A stretch of DNA of 64,000 nucleotides from Chrysophaeum taylorii (lineage: Eukaryota > Sar > Pelagophyceae > Pelagomonadales > Pelagomonadaceae), in the NCBI GenBank assembly GCA_029834535.1, contig JAQMWT010000046.1:1-64000 (forward strand). The letters are read 5' to 3'. Positions 38,150 to 50,695 of this stretch are shown here, in pieces. How positions within the stretch are numbered: the first letter of the stretch is position 1; every line of letters starts with the position of its first letter. The notes below the pieces were generated by a model. It was not told where the DNA came from, did no database searches, and saw only the letters and a program-made list of their open reading frames with translations. A program made the translations under genes and the position numbers.

Positions 38150-40687
38150 CCCCCTCGAGATGTCTTAAGTGCAAGGTGTGACTGTAGAGCATCTCTTGAG
38201 AAAGATGATGGTGAATAAGAAAGAAAGGGGAAAAAAAGGGGAAAAGAGAAAAGGAGGAGAATACAGTCTTGATGATCTCAGAGGTCACATAAGAGGCATC
38301 AAGAGTGTAACAGGTGTCTTGGGGCTTGGACTTGGTGGGGCTGAGAGTCGACTTGACGCTTTTGAACAGAGCATTACGAAACACAGGTACGACAGACAGT
38401 GTGTTATTAAAGCTATCTGAGGTAGTGGACGTTACTGGTTCGAGGGTATCGGTATCGTCTTCGTCAGCTTCTACTGTCAGGCGGTGAACGCCAATAGTAG
38501 AATGGTGTGGTACCATACGAAACGTGAGTTCAAGTAAAGCATTCAGTAGGGATGGCACTAGTGAGTCAAGTTGTATGGTGTCCAGTTGGTTTTCCAAAAA
38601 GTTAGACTCAGCGAACGGATCCGAGAGGATAGAAGGGTCTTCCAGTTCACATGCAAAGGGAATGCTTTGAATACACGAGAGCAAATTATCACGTAGACGA
38701 TGGAGGTGATCGTCCGTGGAGGAATGGTTGGCGGCATATTGATCATGAGCTGTTAGCGTTAAGCGAGACAGTAGCTCTGTGATCTTGAACAGTGTTACAA
38801 GCAGCACGTGTGCATTGGCTGTAGGAGGAAAGAGCCGGTTTTCCAGGGAGGTAATTGAAGCAATGGCTGCCTGTAGATCTGTGTGCAGAGATAGATTCTC
38901 AGCGCTAAGGGTGTTGACCTTGCGAATATATAACTAACTAACTAACTTCAGACCTCTCCCGAGCATGGGAGCCAGGCCGGACCGACAGGAGCCAGTCCGG
39001 AATCACGGGCCTGTAGACGAGGGGCGCCGAAAGGTGGGTCGGCGGAGAGTGATCATCAAGCTTGTCGCCATGCGACGAGGACACCGCGATGTGACTGACA
39101 ACCAACTCGTCGATAACCTTCCGTCTGCGCCCCCCGGCCATACCCCGTCCCACTGCGAACGTTCCGGCTGCCAACCGGCCCGCCCGAGAGGCGAATAGGT
39201 GCCAACCTACGCCGGGAGGGCGGATGCCCTCGCAAGGCTCAGGATTCATGAGACACCGCCCTCCATCGCAACCATGCGGTCGGCGATCAGGGTAAGGGAA
39301 TATATAGGCGAAGAGTTTCCTGGAGTTGTTCGACTTGTTGACGCAATGCATCGACATCATCAGGCGAGGCAGAAGGAGCAGGGTGTGTCGATGGTGAAGA
39401 CATTTCCAGAGTAGATTCTGATGAGGGAGGTGAGTAGTTAGACGGCATTTCGGTCAACACATGCTGTGCGAGTGAGGGGTATTTCGTGTTTAGGAAGTGC
39501 AGAAAGTCTTGACGTTCGGCCGAAGTATAGGTGGGACCGAACATTACATCCAAGAGTGATGGCGGCTTTGTATCGTCTAAGGATGATACGTAGTCGTCAA
39601 GGTGTTGTACCCACGATTGGATAACAGTATGAATCACATGGTGGTATTTGGTGGCTTTGAACATGGCCTGATGTTTACGAGCTTGTGTTCGCTCGAGCGT
39701 TACAATAAAGTTAAGATGCTCCAGGTGCATCTGAGTAATAAGCCGAAGATCCAGTGCCAATGGTAATTGAGTATTGGTGGATTCTGTGGTTGCATCGGTT
39801 ACTGATAAGACTAAATGAGCAAGTGACGAATGTTGCGTTAGGTTTCTGGTCAAGAGAGCATGTAGCTCCTTTGGCAAGTGATACGTACGCATGATGGTTG
39901 CACGTATATGACCGGCTGAGCACCCATTGCAGGAAGGTTGGAAGGAGGTAGCATTACGTGCACATACGTTAGGTTGTATGGGCGCCTGATCGGTGTTGTG
40001 ACAAGCACAACAAATGTTAGCGGTGATAGTTGAGATGGGAATATGACCATTCTTCTTGTGGTCATCTGTGTTGAGATGACTCAGTACTTCAGTGGGGAGT
40101 TCACTAGGTGCTTGTGACTTCGAATTATATGTGGTAGAAGCAAGAAATGTAGGCTGTCCTAAATTATTAAGACACTGCGTACAATAGGATGACAGGATGA
40201 AGCGTTCACGTTTGGGGCCTCTGTAGCAGCCAATAGAAGTAATAGCAGGAGCAGCTTCCCAAAATGTAGTAAAGGGTAGACGCATAGATATGAAGGTCGT
40301 AAGTTCCACAAACAATAAAGAGTCAGCAGATTCATATATCGAGTTGAGTGCCGTAGAGATTTCCGCTCGCATAACAGAAGAGAGAAAGGGCGTAGCAGGA
40401 GTACGGAAGCTCTCAAAAAGAGAGAATCCTCGTTCAATCAGGGTAAACTTCATGTTGAGGCCATCTTGGAAAGTTAGGGATTGCAGTGAAACAGGCTCAG
40501 CTGGTGTCGATGAAACAGTAGCAGCCTGAGAGGTAGTAGGAGTGACAGTGGTTATGGGTTGTCGCTTGTGAACCAACTTGGGAGAAGGCTCAGCCGTGGA
40601 GAGCGAGCGTGGAATTGTCCTTCGAACGACTGGAGAGATGCCACGGCCACGGCCATGGGAGTGCCAAGAAAAAAACATGAGTGACAC
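38150..40687 (-). CDS. Accessory region of copia element 1 (fossil), unusual for copia
   Basis: Downstream of RT/RNase H and before the polypurine tract lies an extra coding region in sense orientation. The upstream part has clustered Cys pairs (CTQC, CCACH, CARN, CNGC) that could bind zinc, then helices; the downstream part has coiled-coil-like heptads. A LINE-derived insert (38932-39297) splits it. A related helical frame lies at 54930-55637. Most copia elements have nothing here; some plant lineages carry an env-like frame. No signal peptide or fusion-protein feature is seen, so I do not call it envelope. Function unknown. Confidence 0.6.
38932..39297 (-). mobile_element. LINE-derived insert with 9 bp TSD
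   Basis: 366 bp flanked by GAATATATA on both sides (38923-38931 and 39298-39306). On the minus strand it ends GGGAGAGGTCTGAAGTTAGTTAGTTAGTT, the AGTT-type 3' tail shared with the copies at 51119 and 61647. The body is nearly identical to 61304-61647. Confidence 0.85.
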
Positions 40688-40783
40688 TCACACGACACGT
40701 ACAAAAAAAATGTGGCAAAAGAAGGTTGGGCCAGGGCTAGTTTGCTAGTTTAATGACGTTGCGGTCACTACGGTTAGACAACT

Positions 40784-43700
40784 TCAATCCTGTAAAGGAT
40801 TGTCGTCAGAGGCATGATGCATACCGAGTAGAGAGCGAAAGGTGGAGAACTCAGCAGCAAGTGGCTTAGTAAAACCATCCGCCACGTTCAGCTTGCCGGG
40901 AACATGATGGACTCGTATTTTCTGAAGCGATATGTACTCACGAATCTTAAACCATCTAGTCGACAGTGCCTTGGATTGAGAGGACCCATCTGGGTTATTA
41001 GAGGTGTGAACAGCCGCAGCATTGTCAGACAAGAGGGGTAGGCTTCTGATGAAGCGCATTTCTTCAGCAATTGGGTTGTCATTGTCATCAAAGTCAACAG
41101 GGTCAGCGGTGTTCTCACCATTAGCATTATTGACGTAGAAGGTGGGGTTGACAACAAAGGAGAGTTCCAACAGCAGCTTGCGTAGCCAAACGGCTTCATC
41201 AACACAAATGCTGAGGGCAATCAACTCAGCTTCGTGAGTTGAGCAGGAGACAATCGGTTGAAGTTTGCTTTTCCAACCAATAAGGCAGTTGAAAAGATAG
41301 AAGACAAACCCGGTGGTAGATTTCCTGTCTTCCTGTGCTAAGGAAGGGGCATTGTCAGCGTTAACCATGGCAACTAAGGGGTCAAACTGTCCAGTAGATA
41401 CATCCTGTGGTTGGTAGTCGACCACAGTGGATAGATCAATTCGATTAGCGGAGACAGTGCGAAGGTGAGCTTCAATGGCATTACCTTTAGGGTGAAACCA
41501 GAGGCGAAGTGAGCGGTTTTCCGGCTTCTTGAGGTAGCGAAGTAAATGCTCTAGCATTTGAACGTGAACATATGTGGGTGCATGCATACCACGCGAACAT
41601 CTGCCCAAGGCTTGCGAGAAGTCAGGTCTGCAGGCAACTTGCATGAACACCAGCTTGCCAAGGAGGGTGGCAAAGTGCGAGTTGATGTACAACTCGGTTT
41701 CAGTGCTGGGAGTGCCATCTTTATACTTGAAGGACGATGACATAGGATATTTGAGTGGGGTCAGTTGCTGCAAGACTGGGTGATCAGCGAAGAGTTCATC
41801 CAGCTTGGCTTGCACATCCAGAGAAATGGAGCCGTCAGATGTGCGACACACACGCATGCCTAGGAGGGTATGGACAGGTTCAAACTGCTCTACAGCATAC
41901 CGTTTGTGGAGGGCATCCTGTAATTCTGTACGAAGAGGGTCGTCATTGGACACAATAACAATGTCGTCTACAGACAGACTGCATACGACGAACTTAGCAT
42001 GTGCGGATACTCGAGCATATAGGCAAGAGTCCGAATGCAGGCGTTTGTAGCCAAGGCTACGGAAGAAGCCGTCTATCTCTTTGTTCCAAAGGGATGGTGA
42101 TTGCCGAAGTCCATAAAGTGACTTCAGCAGTTTCGGTAGACGTCGGCCCTTGTACTTAGCGTCATCGGGGTCGATAAGCTTGATGCCGTCTGGTAACTGA
42201 ACATAGACATTGGCATCGATGTCAGACTGAACGAAGGCGTTCGGGACGTCTGCATGGTAGACAGGCAATTGCTTGTATGCTGCAATAGCTAGTAGTACCC
42301 GGATTGCGGTCATGGTGGCCATGGGGCTGAAGGTACCAAAGAAATCGGCGCCAAGAGATGCTAGGAAGCCACGTAGTACGAGGCGAGCCTTGTGCTTAAC
42401 GTATTTGCCTGCAGAGTCGGTTTTAATCTTCAGCACCATCTTGCTGTCAATAGGACGAGAGACACCGTCGGGTAAGGAAAGTTTGAAGCAGCCAAAGCGG
42501 ATAATGTCGTGGAGTTCCTTGGCGATGGCCTTGAGGTAGGCGTGCCTGTTTTCAGGCGACAAACCGTGGAGGCACTTAAGTTTATATTCGTCAATGGAAA
42601 CGTCCGCTTCTTGGACCTTATATTCGTCAGGACCAACAATGGCTGGTGAATTATAGTTTAGCGACGTTGCGGTCGAGGCAGTGTGCGCAACTTCGGGATA
42701 AGCGGAAACAGCGTCAGTAGGAGTAGTAGGGGCAGATTCCAGTTGGATATGGATAGTAGGGTCGGTACGTAAGACCTGGGTGATAAACTCTGTAGAGACC
42801 AGAAGGTATTCCTCCAAGTCAGCCAGAGATGCAGAAGTAGCGCCAAACTCGGATGAGTTGTGATCAATAAAGCTGGTCGGCGCCAGGTACGTAAGTGCAT
42901 ATTGTAAGGAAGAAGTGCCGAAGGCAGCAGCGTGTTCAGTGAACGCAGATAAAAGGGGCTGAGGAATAGGGCACGCAGGTGAACCATCAGCAGTTAAAAA
43001 GGTTGCAGCTGGGATGCTGGATGCGCACTTGGCGTGGGCGAAGTAACCATCGACGTGCGGGTAGCGGGCAAGTAAGTCAGTGCGCAACGGGAGAAGAAGA
43101 CGAGCTAACAACGCATGTTCCCCCTCTGAGCAGATAGCAGACCAGAGGATACCACCACGGAGATGAAGGGCGGAGAGGGCGGGAGACTTGAACGTAAGAA
43201 AGTGGTGGCGAAGATCCCAGCGGAAATCGGCGAGCTTGCCACCAGCGGCTTTGTAAGCACCAATAGTAGACGCTTGTAACCGGGCTCGGATAGTTTTCAT
43301 AGAAGTGGCCTTGCGAGTGTTAGGCTGTTTGGAACCTGGGACAAGAATGAGATCATCTTGTGCAAAAAGGTCTTTGTAAGAAGGAAGCAAGGGCGGTGAC
43401 ATAGAGCCAGATTCGTCGGCGAGAGCGTCAGAAGAGGGAGAAGAGGCAGGAGTAGGGGACGAAGAAGGAGCTGAAGGAGGTGGGGAGTGCCCCCTCTGAG
43501 GATGAGGAGTCCTTGTCCCCCTCTGAATGACATGGTCTTGGATAGTGGTGTGGGGTGTGAGCGAGAAAGGCGCGGGAGGAGCGTGAGGCGGAGGAGCTAG
43601 TTCAGGATCAGGAGTAGGATGCTGCAACATGTAGAGGAATTGCAGCTTGGACGAAACACGAATTTGTCCGTTTTCAGGGTTGAGGACGACGTCAGCGAGA

Positions 43701-43804
43701 TGGTCGACGCGTGGGGAGACGAGCGGGTTTTGCGCGTTGGCGCAACAGAGATACAGATATTTGCGGCGGCACGGTTCCCACTTGTGGTGTTCATGGGGCT
43801 CCAA
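40784..43804 (-). CDS. Reverse transcriptase and RNase H region of copia element 1 (fossil)
   Basis: Copia-type RT signatures: ADVPNAFVQSDI, KSLYGLRQSPSLWNKEI and CSLSVDDIVIVS. RNase H motifs follow (STHEAELIALSICVDEAVWL; LSTRWFKIREYISLQKIRVH; LNVADGFTKPL). Order and motifs place it in Ty1/copia. The N-terminal third is Pro/Ser-rich. Confidence 0.9.
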   Translation of the reverse strand: MEPHEHHKWEPCRRKYLYLCCANAQNPLVSPRVDHLADVVLNPENGQIRVSSKLQFLYMLQHPTPDPELAPPPHAPPAPFSLTPHTTIQDHVIQRGTRTPHPQRGHSPPPSAPSSSPTPASSPSSDALADESGSMSPPLLPSYKDLFAQDDLILVPGSKQPNTRKATSMKTIRARLQASTIGAYKAAGGKLADFRWDLRHHFLTFKSPALSALHLRGGILWSAICSEGEHALLARLLLPLRTDLLARYPHVDGYFAHAKCASSIPAATFLTADGSPACPIPQPLLSAFTEHAAAFGTSSLQYALTYLAPTSFIDHNSSEFGATSASLADLEEYLLVSTEFITQVLRTDPTIHIQLESAPTTPTDAVSAYPEVAHTASTATSLNYNSPAIVGPDEYKVQEADVSIDEYKLKCLHGLSPENRHAYLKAIAKELHDIIRFGCFKLSLPDGVSRPIDSKMVLKIKTDSAGKYVKHKARLVLRGFLASLGADFFGTFSPMATMTAIRVLLAIAAYKQLPVYHADVPNAFVQSDIDANVYVQLPDGIKLIDPDDAKYKGRRLPKLLKSLYGLRQSPSLWNKEIDGFFRSLGYKRLHSDSCLYARVSAHAKFVVCSLSVDDIVIVSNDDPLRTELQDALHKRYAVEQFEPVHTLLGMRVCRTSDGSISLDVQAKLDELFADHPVLQQLTPLKYPMSSSFKYKDGTPSTETELYINSHFATLLGKLVFMQVACRPDFSQALGRCSRGMHAPTYVHVQMLEHLLRYLKKPENRSLRLWFHPKGNAIEAHLRTVSANRIDLSTVVDYQPQDVSTGQFDPLVAMVNADNAPSLAQEDRKSTTGFVFYLFNCLIGWKSKLQPIVSCSTHEAELIALSICVDEAVWLRKLLLELSFVVNPTFYVNNANGENTADPVDFDDNDNPIAEEMRFIRSLPLLSDNAAAVHTSNNPDGSSQSKALSTRWFKIREYISLQKIRVHHVPGKLNVADGFTKPLAAEFSTFRSLLGMHHASDDNPLQD

Positions 43805-43955
43805 TAGGAGGTAACATTCAGCGCCAAAATCTTGAGCATATCGTGTTGGGGAGTGTTGAGTTGGTTGTAGAGTAGCTGTTGCGGACTCAGAATAGCATGA
43901 TGAATGCGCTCGAGCGTGGCGTTCGGGAGAAGGTTATAGCTTTGAACGGTGTGTA

Positions 43956-46740
43956 TCACCGCCCATGGGAACATGATAGTTGTTCCACGATCTTGGCGCC
44001 ACGATAGTGAGCATTAAGGAGAGAACGAAGGCGAGTTGAGGAGGCGGAGGCGATGAAACCGATGGCAGACTCAACTTCAAAGTTAAAGTGGTGCATGTAC
44101 GGCGGGAAGGCAATGAGTTGAATGCCCTTATCGACGCGGTACGGGGAGGTAATGTGCTGGCTAAAGTAGGGCTTGAATGCATCGGAGTAGAGGGTGCGCA
44201 TGTGCACGTTGAGTTGTGTACGACAGAAGTCATACACAAAATCCAGAGCTTGAGTGAACTCCGTGGCGTTGGTGGTGCGTGTAAAGTACACCAAGAGAAA
44301 TTTCGAAATGAGTTCCTTGAAGACGATGATATGTGTGAAGCCTCCCCATTCGGATGGGATGGTCACATAGCCGCCGTCGCACGCCCAGACTTCGCCGGCT
44401 TTGTGAGTTTGCTCAAAAGAAGGCTTGGTCGCATTGAAATGCTTGTGCGGGTGGCGCTTGTTGTGTGCGATGCAGTCGGTGCATAAGTCGCGATATGGTA
44501 TGTCAGAAGCAGAGAATCCAGGGCGAGCAAGTACGTTGGGGGCCTTGGCAGCGACGTTGTCGGGGCAGTGATGCACCCGGTGAAAGCGATTGGCACGTTC
44601 TTTGGCATTGAGATATTCGGTGGATCCGTGTGCGAGGGACTTACGAGGAATTGGATGAGCGGGAATGTGCCGTTTGCGCCGAACATCGAACTTGAGTTCG
44701 GTGTCTAAGGCAGGGGAAGGCGGTGCGTCGTCATCCTGGTGCGCAGCAGGGTCACTTGGAGGTGCATCCTCATCATCACGAGTAACGAGAGTATCTTCGT
44801 AGGACGAAGATATATAGTTTAACGACATTTCGGTCAAGCAGTTGCTGGAAATAGACATCATAAAAGCTTGTGCCAAAGACAAGGTATCTGTGCTGCACGT
44901 GGTGGAAGCTTGATCAATGGTCATGAAATTGGATACATAGGATTTCTTAGTCACGGCAGCAGTATGTTGGAAGGTAGGGTCCAACATAAGGGATTTAATA
45001 TCGGCAACGAGGAGCGAAAGGTGCTTGTACAGAGTGCTGTACGTACCGGCAGGCAGAGCATTGCTGAGCATGTCACAGCAAAGGTCATGGCGTAGAGACA
45101 AGAGGAAGGACTCCTGTTGTTTGGTGTGGTTGTTAGCACGAATCAACTCCGGTCGAGTGGGGTAGCGTAATTTCCCGTTGCGAGGGTCGAGTAAAATAAT
45201 ATTGGCATACCCTCGGACGGTTGGCAATGGAGCAAGCATTGAGTGGATTTTAGAGCCGAGTTTGCGGTCACTTCCACGAAGGTACCCTATATAGCGACTA
45301 TGAGATAGGTGGTGATCTTCCAGAGCAAAATGAGAATCCTTGTAATCGAAAGAGTTGTCGGTGGCCTTGTAGGTAAGGCAGCCAGGCATCACAAGAGCGC
45401 ATCTGGACAAGAGTTTTTTTGTATGGCGGTGCCATAGGTGGCAGCGAAGCCAACTTGGGGAAGGGCTTGGACTATCCACAAGTAACCCATAAACGGCTCC
45501 AAATATATGGACCTGTCCCGGTCGCGGGGGATGTCGGAAGCAGTGAACGTATACGTGCTTCCAAAGGCGTTGATGGGGGTTTGATGTTGGTGGTGGCGTT
45601 CTCTATGGTGAGGTTGCCGTCGGAATGGTGGCCACCAGTTAAGAAGTAGGAGTTGTGTGATGTTGATGAGGTTGTAAGTAATAACCTGTGTGACGGTTGG
45701 TTAGTTTCGAAAACGGTTATGTAATAGGACACAGGAGTGGGCGAGTTAGTGTGTAAGCTGGCAAACAAGTTATAGAGGATTGTAAAAACCTTGACGTGTA
45801 TAGGATGTGTTGCATTGGGTAGTGGCTCCATAGAGGAGCGTTTAAAGCACAACTGATGATAAGTACACTCGGATTGAACAGAGTGAGTACGTTGCTCGTG
45901 AGCCTGTTGTGAGTGAAGGCGAAGTAGTAACATATTGAGGGATTCAAGGTCAGCCATAGTAAGCTGAGCAGAACCTGTGCGAGAGTAAGGTGCAAACGTT
46001 TTAGGAACGGGAATATATGGAGGATCGGGGAACACCCGGATCCAGTCTTTGGTTAGGTGGTGAGGTAGCCAAAGGCGCTTGGGAATAGCTTGTAGATCAT
46101 CCACGATCTTTAGGAAGGGGCGTGGATGGAGGATGGGCCACGATAATAGTTTAATTGGTCCAGTAGAATATCTGCGTGCGATGCATATCCATCTTTCTCT
46201 AGATTGGTAGTCGCCACAGAGGTAGGTCGGGAACCTATCAACAACATCGACACAGTAATCAAGTGTAGTATGGATAAGGTTGGCCACTGTGATGTGGTCT
46301 TGATGACAGTACTTATGCGGAGGCGTCATCTCAGCCAGTAGTACCAAGGGCTGGAGTAGCTTGATGACAGACAACATGCTGTCGAAAAGAGAGTCGTCCA
46401 GCAGGCTGTGTAAGTCTTCCGTCTTATGCTGTTTTAGTAAATTCCTGTTTGTGCATGGAGGAGTGATCTCAATTATATCACAATAGAATGTGCGCCTTTC
46501 CTCTGGTGAGATTAGGTGAAGGTGGTTAATAAACGCGGGGAGAGATTCAAATAATAGTACAGTAGGAAAACGGTGGCGTAACATACGAACAAGCGTATCA
46601 TCAGACTCAACAACAACTTTTGCATTGATATTTAAGCCTGAGTCATTAGTGGCTTGAGACAGGAACGCCGGAGTTGACAAACCAGAACAAAGTAACATGA
46701 CAGAGGGTTTGCGGAGATTGGACTCTTGTGAGAGAAACAC
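43956..46740 (-). CDS. Integrase region of copia element 1 (fossil)
   Basis: Contains an HHCC-like zinc module (HRVHHCP...CTDCIAHNKRHP) and a DDE integrase core (VWACDGGYVTIPS; LYSDAFKPYF). Upstream sequence up to 46740 links to the protease end of gag and is matched by part of element 2. Confidence 0.75.
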
Positions 46741-46755
46741 TGGGCGTGAGAGTAG

Positions 46756-49636
46756 TCAATTTAATGGCTGCGTATTTTGCTGAACAAATTTGTTCTGTTT
46801 CCGAAGATTGAGAACCAAAGGGCGAATCCACGGTCGATCTGGTAAAACTCGTTGGAGTAGGTAATTGTAATATGCTAGTAGCTCCCTGTTTTCATGGTAT
46901 CGCTTGAGGGGAAATGCAAGGGAGCGAAGTTCCAGCCGCTTGTCGCGCGCGATGTTGTAAGTGATACAAGGGAGAGCGGGTAAATTAGCTGCTACATCAT
47001 GTATGGGTATACGTACATCTTTGTCTATGCGGCTCGTGACAGCGCTGAGCTTTGGCTCAGCTCGATCATTGAACACAGTGGTCAGGTTCGTCTGGTTCCA
47101 CTCGAGCATGCTCATAATAGCGAGATGTCGGTCATGTACTGGCTGAAGACATAAAGCGAAGTCGATCTTAACATAGCCAACTTGTGGATGATCTGGTAGG
47201 GGAATAACGATGTTACGTGTTAACATCATGTATGATGCCCGTTGTTGTCCTGTAGCCGTCTGAATAACAATCGGCGCGTATTTGGAGTCCAATGGAATTA
47301 TATGATTGGGTATTGCAAAGTCGTAGGTAGACATCAATGAGATGGTAGCACAAGAGTCAAAATATAGAAAAGAGCAATGTGGAGGGACACTGTTTCCCTT
47401 CATGTAGTTGGTGAGGAAGGCGTTTTCCGAATGTGGGGAAGTAGTGGAGAGGCTGGCTGTGAAGAAATTCTTCAGCAATAACAGATTCGTTGGAATAATG
47501 ATCGGTTGAACAGGTGGTGATGGTTCGTCAGCCTCATCAGCCATGCCGTGCTTTTCGTCAAATGACGATAGCGAAGTATGATCGGCATCCCTTTTGGTTT
47601 CGGCTTGTGATGGTAGGTTGAGGGCAGATTGGACCTGTGAAGATAGCGAGGACAATAATGCTGGTGGTAAAGCCGAGATGGCGGAAGCGGTAAAGAGGTT
47701 AGACACAGTATTGGAAGAATTACCCTGTGTGTTTGTAGTAGGAGGAGTTGCCTTTGGGGTGGGAGCAGTAACAACAGTATGGTGTTGTGGCTCCACGTAG
47801 TTTAACGACTTTTCGGTCGAGGATAGATGAACGTCTACATCATAAATGATGTCTTCTGCAAACATGAGCTGTTCGTTTAGACGAAGTAAACTACTGTTGT
47901 CCTCAGTAGATGTCGTTGACAGAATGTCAGCTGATTGTAATAGAGTCTCAAATAACTTGTTGATATTCTGTTGTAGCTGAGCCGTGGTATCATTATCTGT
48001 CACATGCTTCGTAAGTTCACTACACTGTTCTCGCAGGGTGTTTAAGGTGTGGTTTGTTCGATCTAATAATTTCATGTTAGACCGAGAGGACCTGTCAAAA
48101 GTGCGGGGGTAAATTGGACGGTCATGGGACTGTCCGGCAGTTTTCTTGGTGACGTAAGAATCACCAGGACGATAATACGATAAATCGCTGCGAGAGAAAG
48201 GCTGGCGAGCATCATTAGAGTTACGCAAGCGTCTAGCATTAAACGTGGAAGATGTACCAGGTTGGGACGAAGTGATGAAGGCGAGTGTGTTAGCAGTTTG
48301 AGTCAGACTTTTGTCTGATGAGTCCAAAGTGTTTGTAAGTAGTAACTTTGGCTTTGGTTGAGATGATAAACCTTCGACATAGGGTTGCCAAGAAACAGGG
48401 CGTTCTAAGCGTCTTTTGTTCGACCCATTTGATACTACATTGTAAAGGTCTAATGCGTATTCTAAAATGTAGCTAGGGTTGGTAGGGTGACACAATCGTT
48501 CAGCTTCTGGCACAGGCCGAGATGAAGATCGGGTTTCGTACATATAACACCAATCTACCCAACCACGATCGTAACGGTTGTTGCTGGTATTATCGGCATA
48601 ATGCCGATGTATCTCTTCATAGATTTTTCTACAAAGAGTGCCAAAGTCGAATTGAAGGTCAGTCTCTTCCTGGTTAAGTTGGTAAGAGAGTTGCCTAAAT
48701 GCTAGGACAGCTTCGATAAATACATGGACATACCAGTTAGGATTATTAACAACAGAGTTAAATTGCTGTTTCAAGTAAGACACAGTCGACATTTAAAGAC
48801 ACATCAGTAGTCGTAACAGACTCGTAGTGACTAAAGGCGATGAGCATAATAGCTCGAGCCTTGTTGGGTAAATAACTTTTGTTGTATATCTCATTGATGG
48901 CGGGCCAGGCCGCAAGTGCCGGTTTTCCAACACTTTCAAGATTGAAGTAAGTATGCAAGAATGTAGCGTACGTGTTCTGGTAAGTGTGCCAGTCAGCTGC
49001 AGTTAACGAAAACATGGTAACCGGGGCACGAACACGAGTGTCGAAAGCTAGTGCCTTCGGGTGCGCGCGATTTAAGATTCGTTCCTCTTCTAAGAAACGA
49101 GCATTGATTTCAGGACGTAATGCCTTGACTTCATAGTCGTAACAGACAGTAGCTAGCTGAGCTACTTCTGCATCAGGTAAGTGGGGGAAAGCTTCGTTGG
49201 TGAAATGCCATTCCTGATACTCAGGGGGCAATTCATCAACAGCTAAACGGAGATCAGCAGCCCTATCGGTCTTCCATTCCAGGAAAACGCGATCGAGAAT
49301 TTGATTCCGGAGGATCTCGTAGTCCTTGCATGACCGAGTATATGCTTCGTACGAGTCGTACTCGAGGAAAGCATCGGCATGACTGGACCGTAATAATTGC
49401 TTAATGTGTTTGATTTGCAAGGATACCTTGCGAGTCTGAAGCTGAAATCGATTTCCATCGTTAAGGAACTCAACTACAGGAGCTTCGAGCTTCAATATAT
49501 CCGCACCTGTCGCCTTGGGTGCGGCTCGTGCTGCGTGTTCTGCCATAGCAGTTGACGGGGAACCTGTGGGTTCAGTCACGCAGTTGACACTGTCTAGACA
49601 TTCTAAGGGGGTCTGTCTATCGGTGTCTATGTACAC
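46756..49636 (-). CDS. Gag and protease region of copia element 1 (fossil)
   Basis: Capsid-like helical region with NWYVHVFIEAVLAFRQLSYQ, matched by NWYAHVFVEQLLSFQSQAKQ in element 2. A possible aspartic-protease active site is FDSCATISLM. No CCHC zinc knuckle is seen. Confidence 0.7.
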
Positions 49637-50052
49637 TCATCGTTTTCGATGGAAAGATGTCTATTTGACGACTGTGCAAGCTGTGAGTCCAGAGTAGTGT
49701 CGCTAAGCGTAGTCACTCAGGCAGCTGGTTAGTTTTGGTGCTCTCAAGGAGCTTGTTAAGTGCATTGCCCTGGAATGTGCGAGTGGACGTACCCATATAT
49801 TCCATAACACGTGTGCAAGAGTACAGGTTAGCCAATTACACACACATCAACATTGACATGGCAATACGATGCTATGGACAGGTGCACACAAGGTTACACG
49901 ATCACGTGTGCAAAAAGGTATTATATACAGCCCAATGGTAATGGCGTTGTATTTACAAGTGTGTTTTCGTGGCGGGGCTAAACAGGCGCGGTAACTGTTC
50001 AAAACCCATAGGTTACGTGCGCGTTTTAACACATGGTTTCTCAGGGACCCGC

Positions 50053-50066
50053 CTGGGCCCATAACC
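50053..50066 (-). promoter_or_regulatory. Primer-binding site of copia element 1: initiator tRNA-Met anticodon half
   Basis: CTGGGCCCATAACC directly abuts the LTR on its internal side. This equals the anticodon stem-loop of many eukaryotic initiator tRNA-Met genes, so the transcript would pair with a half-tRNA, as Drosophila copia does. The same string recurs at the matching place in element 2. Confidence 0.8.
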
Positions 50067-50380
50067 TGCAGAGCATTAGCAAGCAGTGTTAAGTCACCTG
50101 GGTAACCATCCCGTCTCATCATGAACGTCTGGAAGTATTTAATTCGGGGAATGAAAAGGTATGTTCCCTATATCCTCAGAACACGACAGGCGGCATCTAG
50201 AACTACACGAGAAAGGTAAAGTGTATAGTGCTACATACCTCGGGACGCGCTAGACCATGATGATGAGCGTAGGCACAAATCAGAGGACTATTTGATTGTG
50301 TAGAAAGGAAGAAGAAGGGTAAGGAAGAGATCACGTTCTCAACGGACGGATAAGGGTAAGAGGCAGCAGATTTCTCTGTA
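50067..50380 (-). repeat. 5' LTR of copia element 1
   Basis: Starts TGCAGAGCATT and ends TTTCTCTGTA on plus; 314 bp. Direct repeat of the LTR at 36700-38149 and provides the Helitron empty site. Confidence 0.85.
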
Positions 50381-50695
50381 TCTCCACATAGATAGCATGG
50401 AAATCGGTCACATATGTCCACCGTGTAGTGCATCGTTGAGAAGATGAGATTAGCAACTCGTATATGGTCTTCGTACGATGCGGAGTGTGGTGGTGTCATT
50501 TCCATGAAAAGAACAAGCGGCTTTAAAAGCTCAAGTACACTTAGAGCACTTGGAAACAAGGAATCATCCATATCGCGTTCGAATGTGGAAATGGATCTCC
50601 CATTGATTATGTTGCGATTTGTGCATGGTGATGTCAATTCCACTATGTCAGTGTAATATCGTGCACGTTCAACGTCCGATGCTCGATGGAGATAT

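Larger units (their letters stand above)
36700..50380 (-). mobile_element. Ty1/copia LTR retrotransposon 1, broken, with two nested insertions
   Basis: Minus-strand element bounded by direct repeats (36700-38149 and 50067-50380). Parts in transcription order: 5' LTR, primer-binding site, gag region with an aspartic-protease-like DSCA motif (about 46.8-49.6 kb), integrase region (about 44.0-46.7 kb), reverse transcriptase/RNase H (about 40.8-43.8 kb), accessory region (38.15-40.7 kb), polypurine tract GAGGGGG, 3' LTR. Integrase before RT places it in Pseudoviridae/copia. Flanking 5-mers TGTCC and TCTCC may be a decayed TSD. By eye the LTRs differ at roughly a tenth of positions, so it is not recent. 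It looks broken, with about half a dozen interruptions besides the nested Helitron and LINE. Confidence 0.85.
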
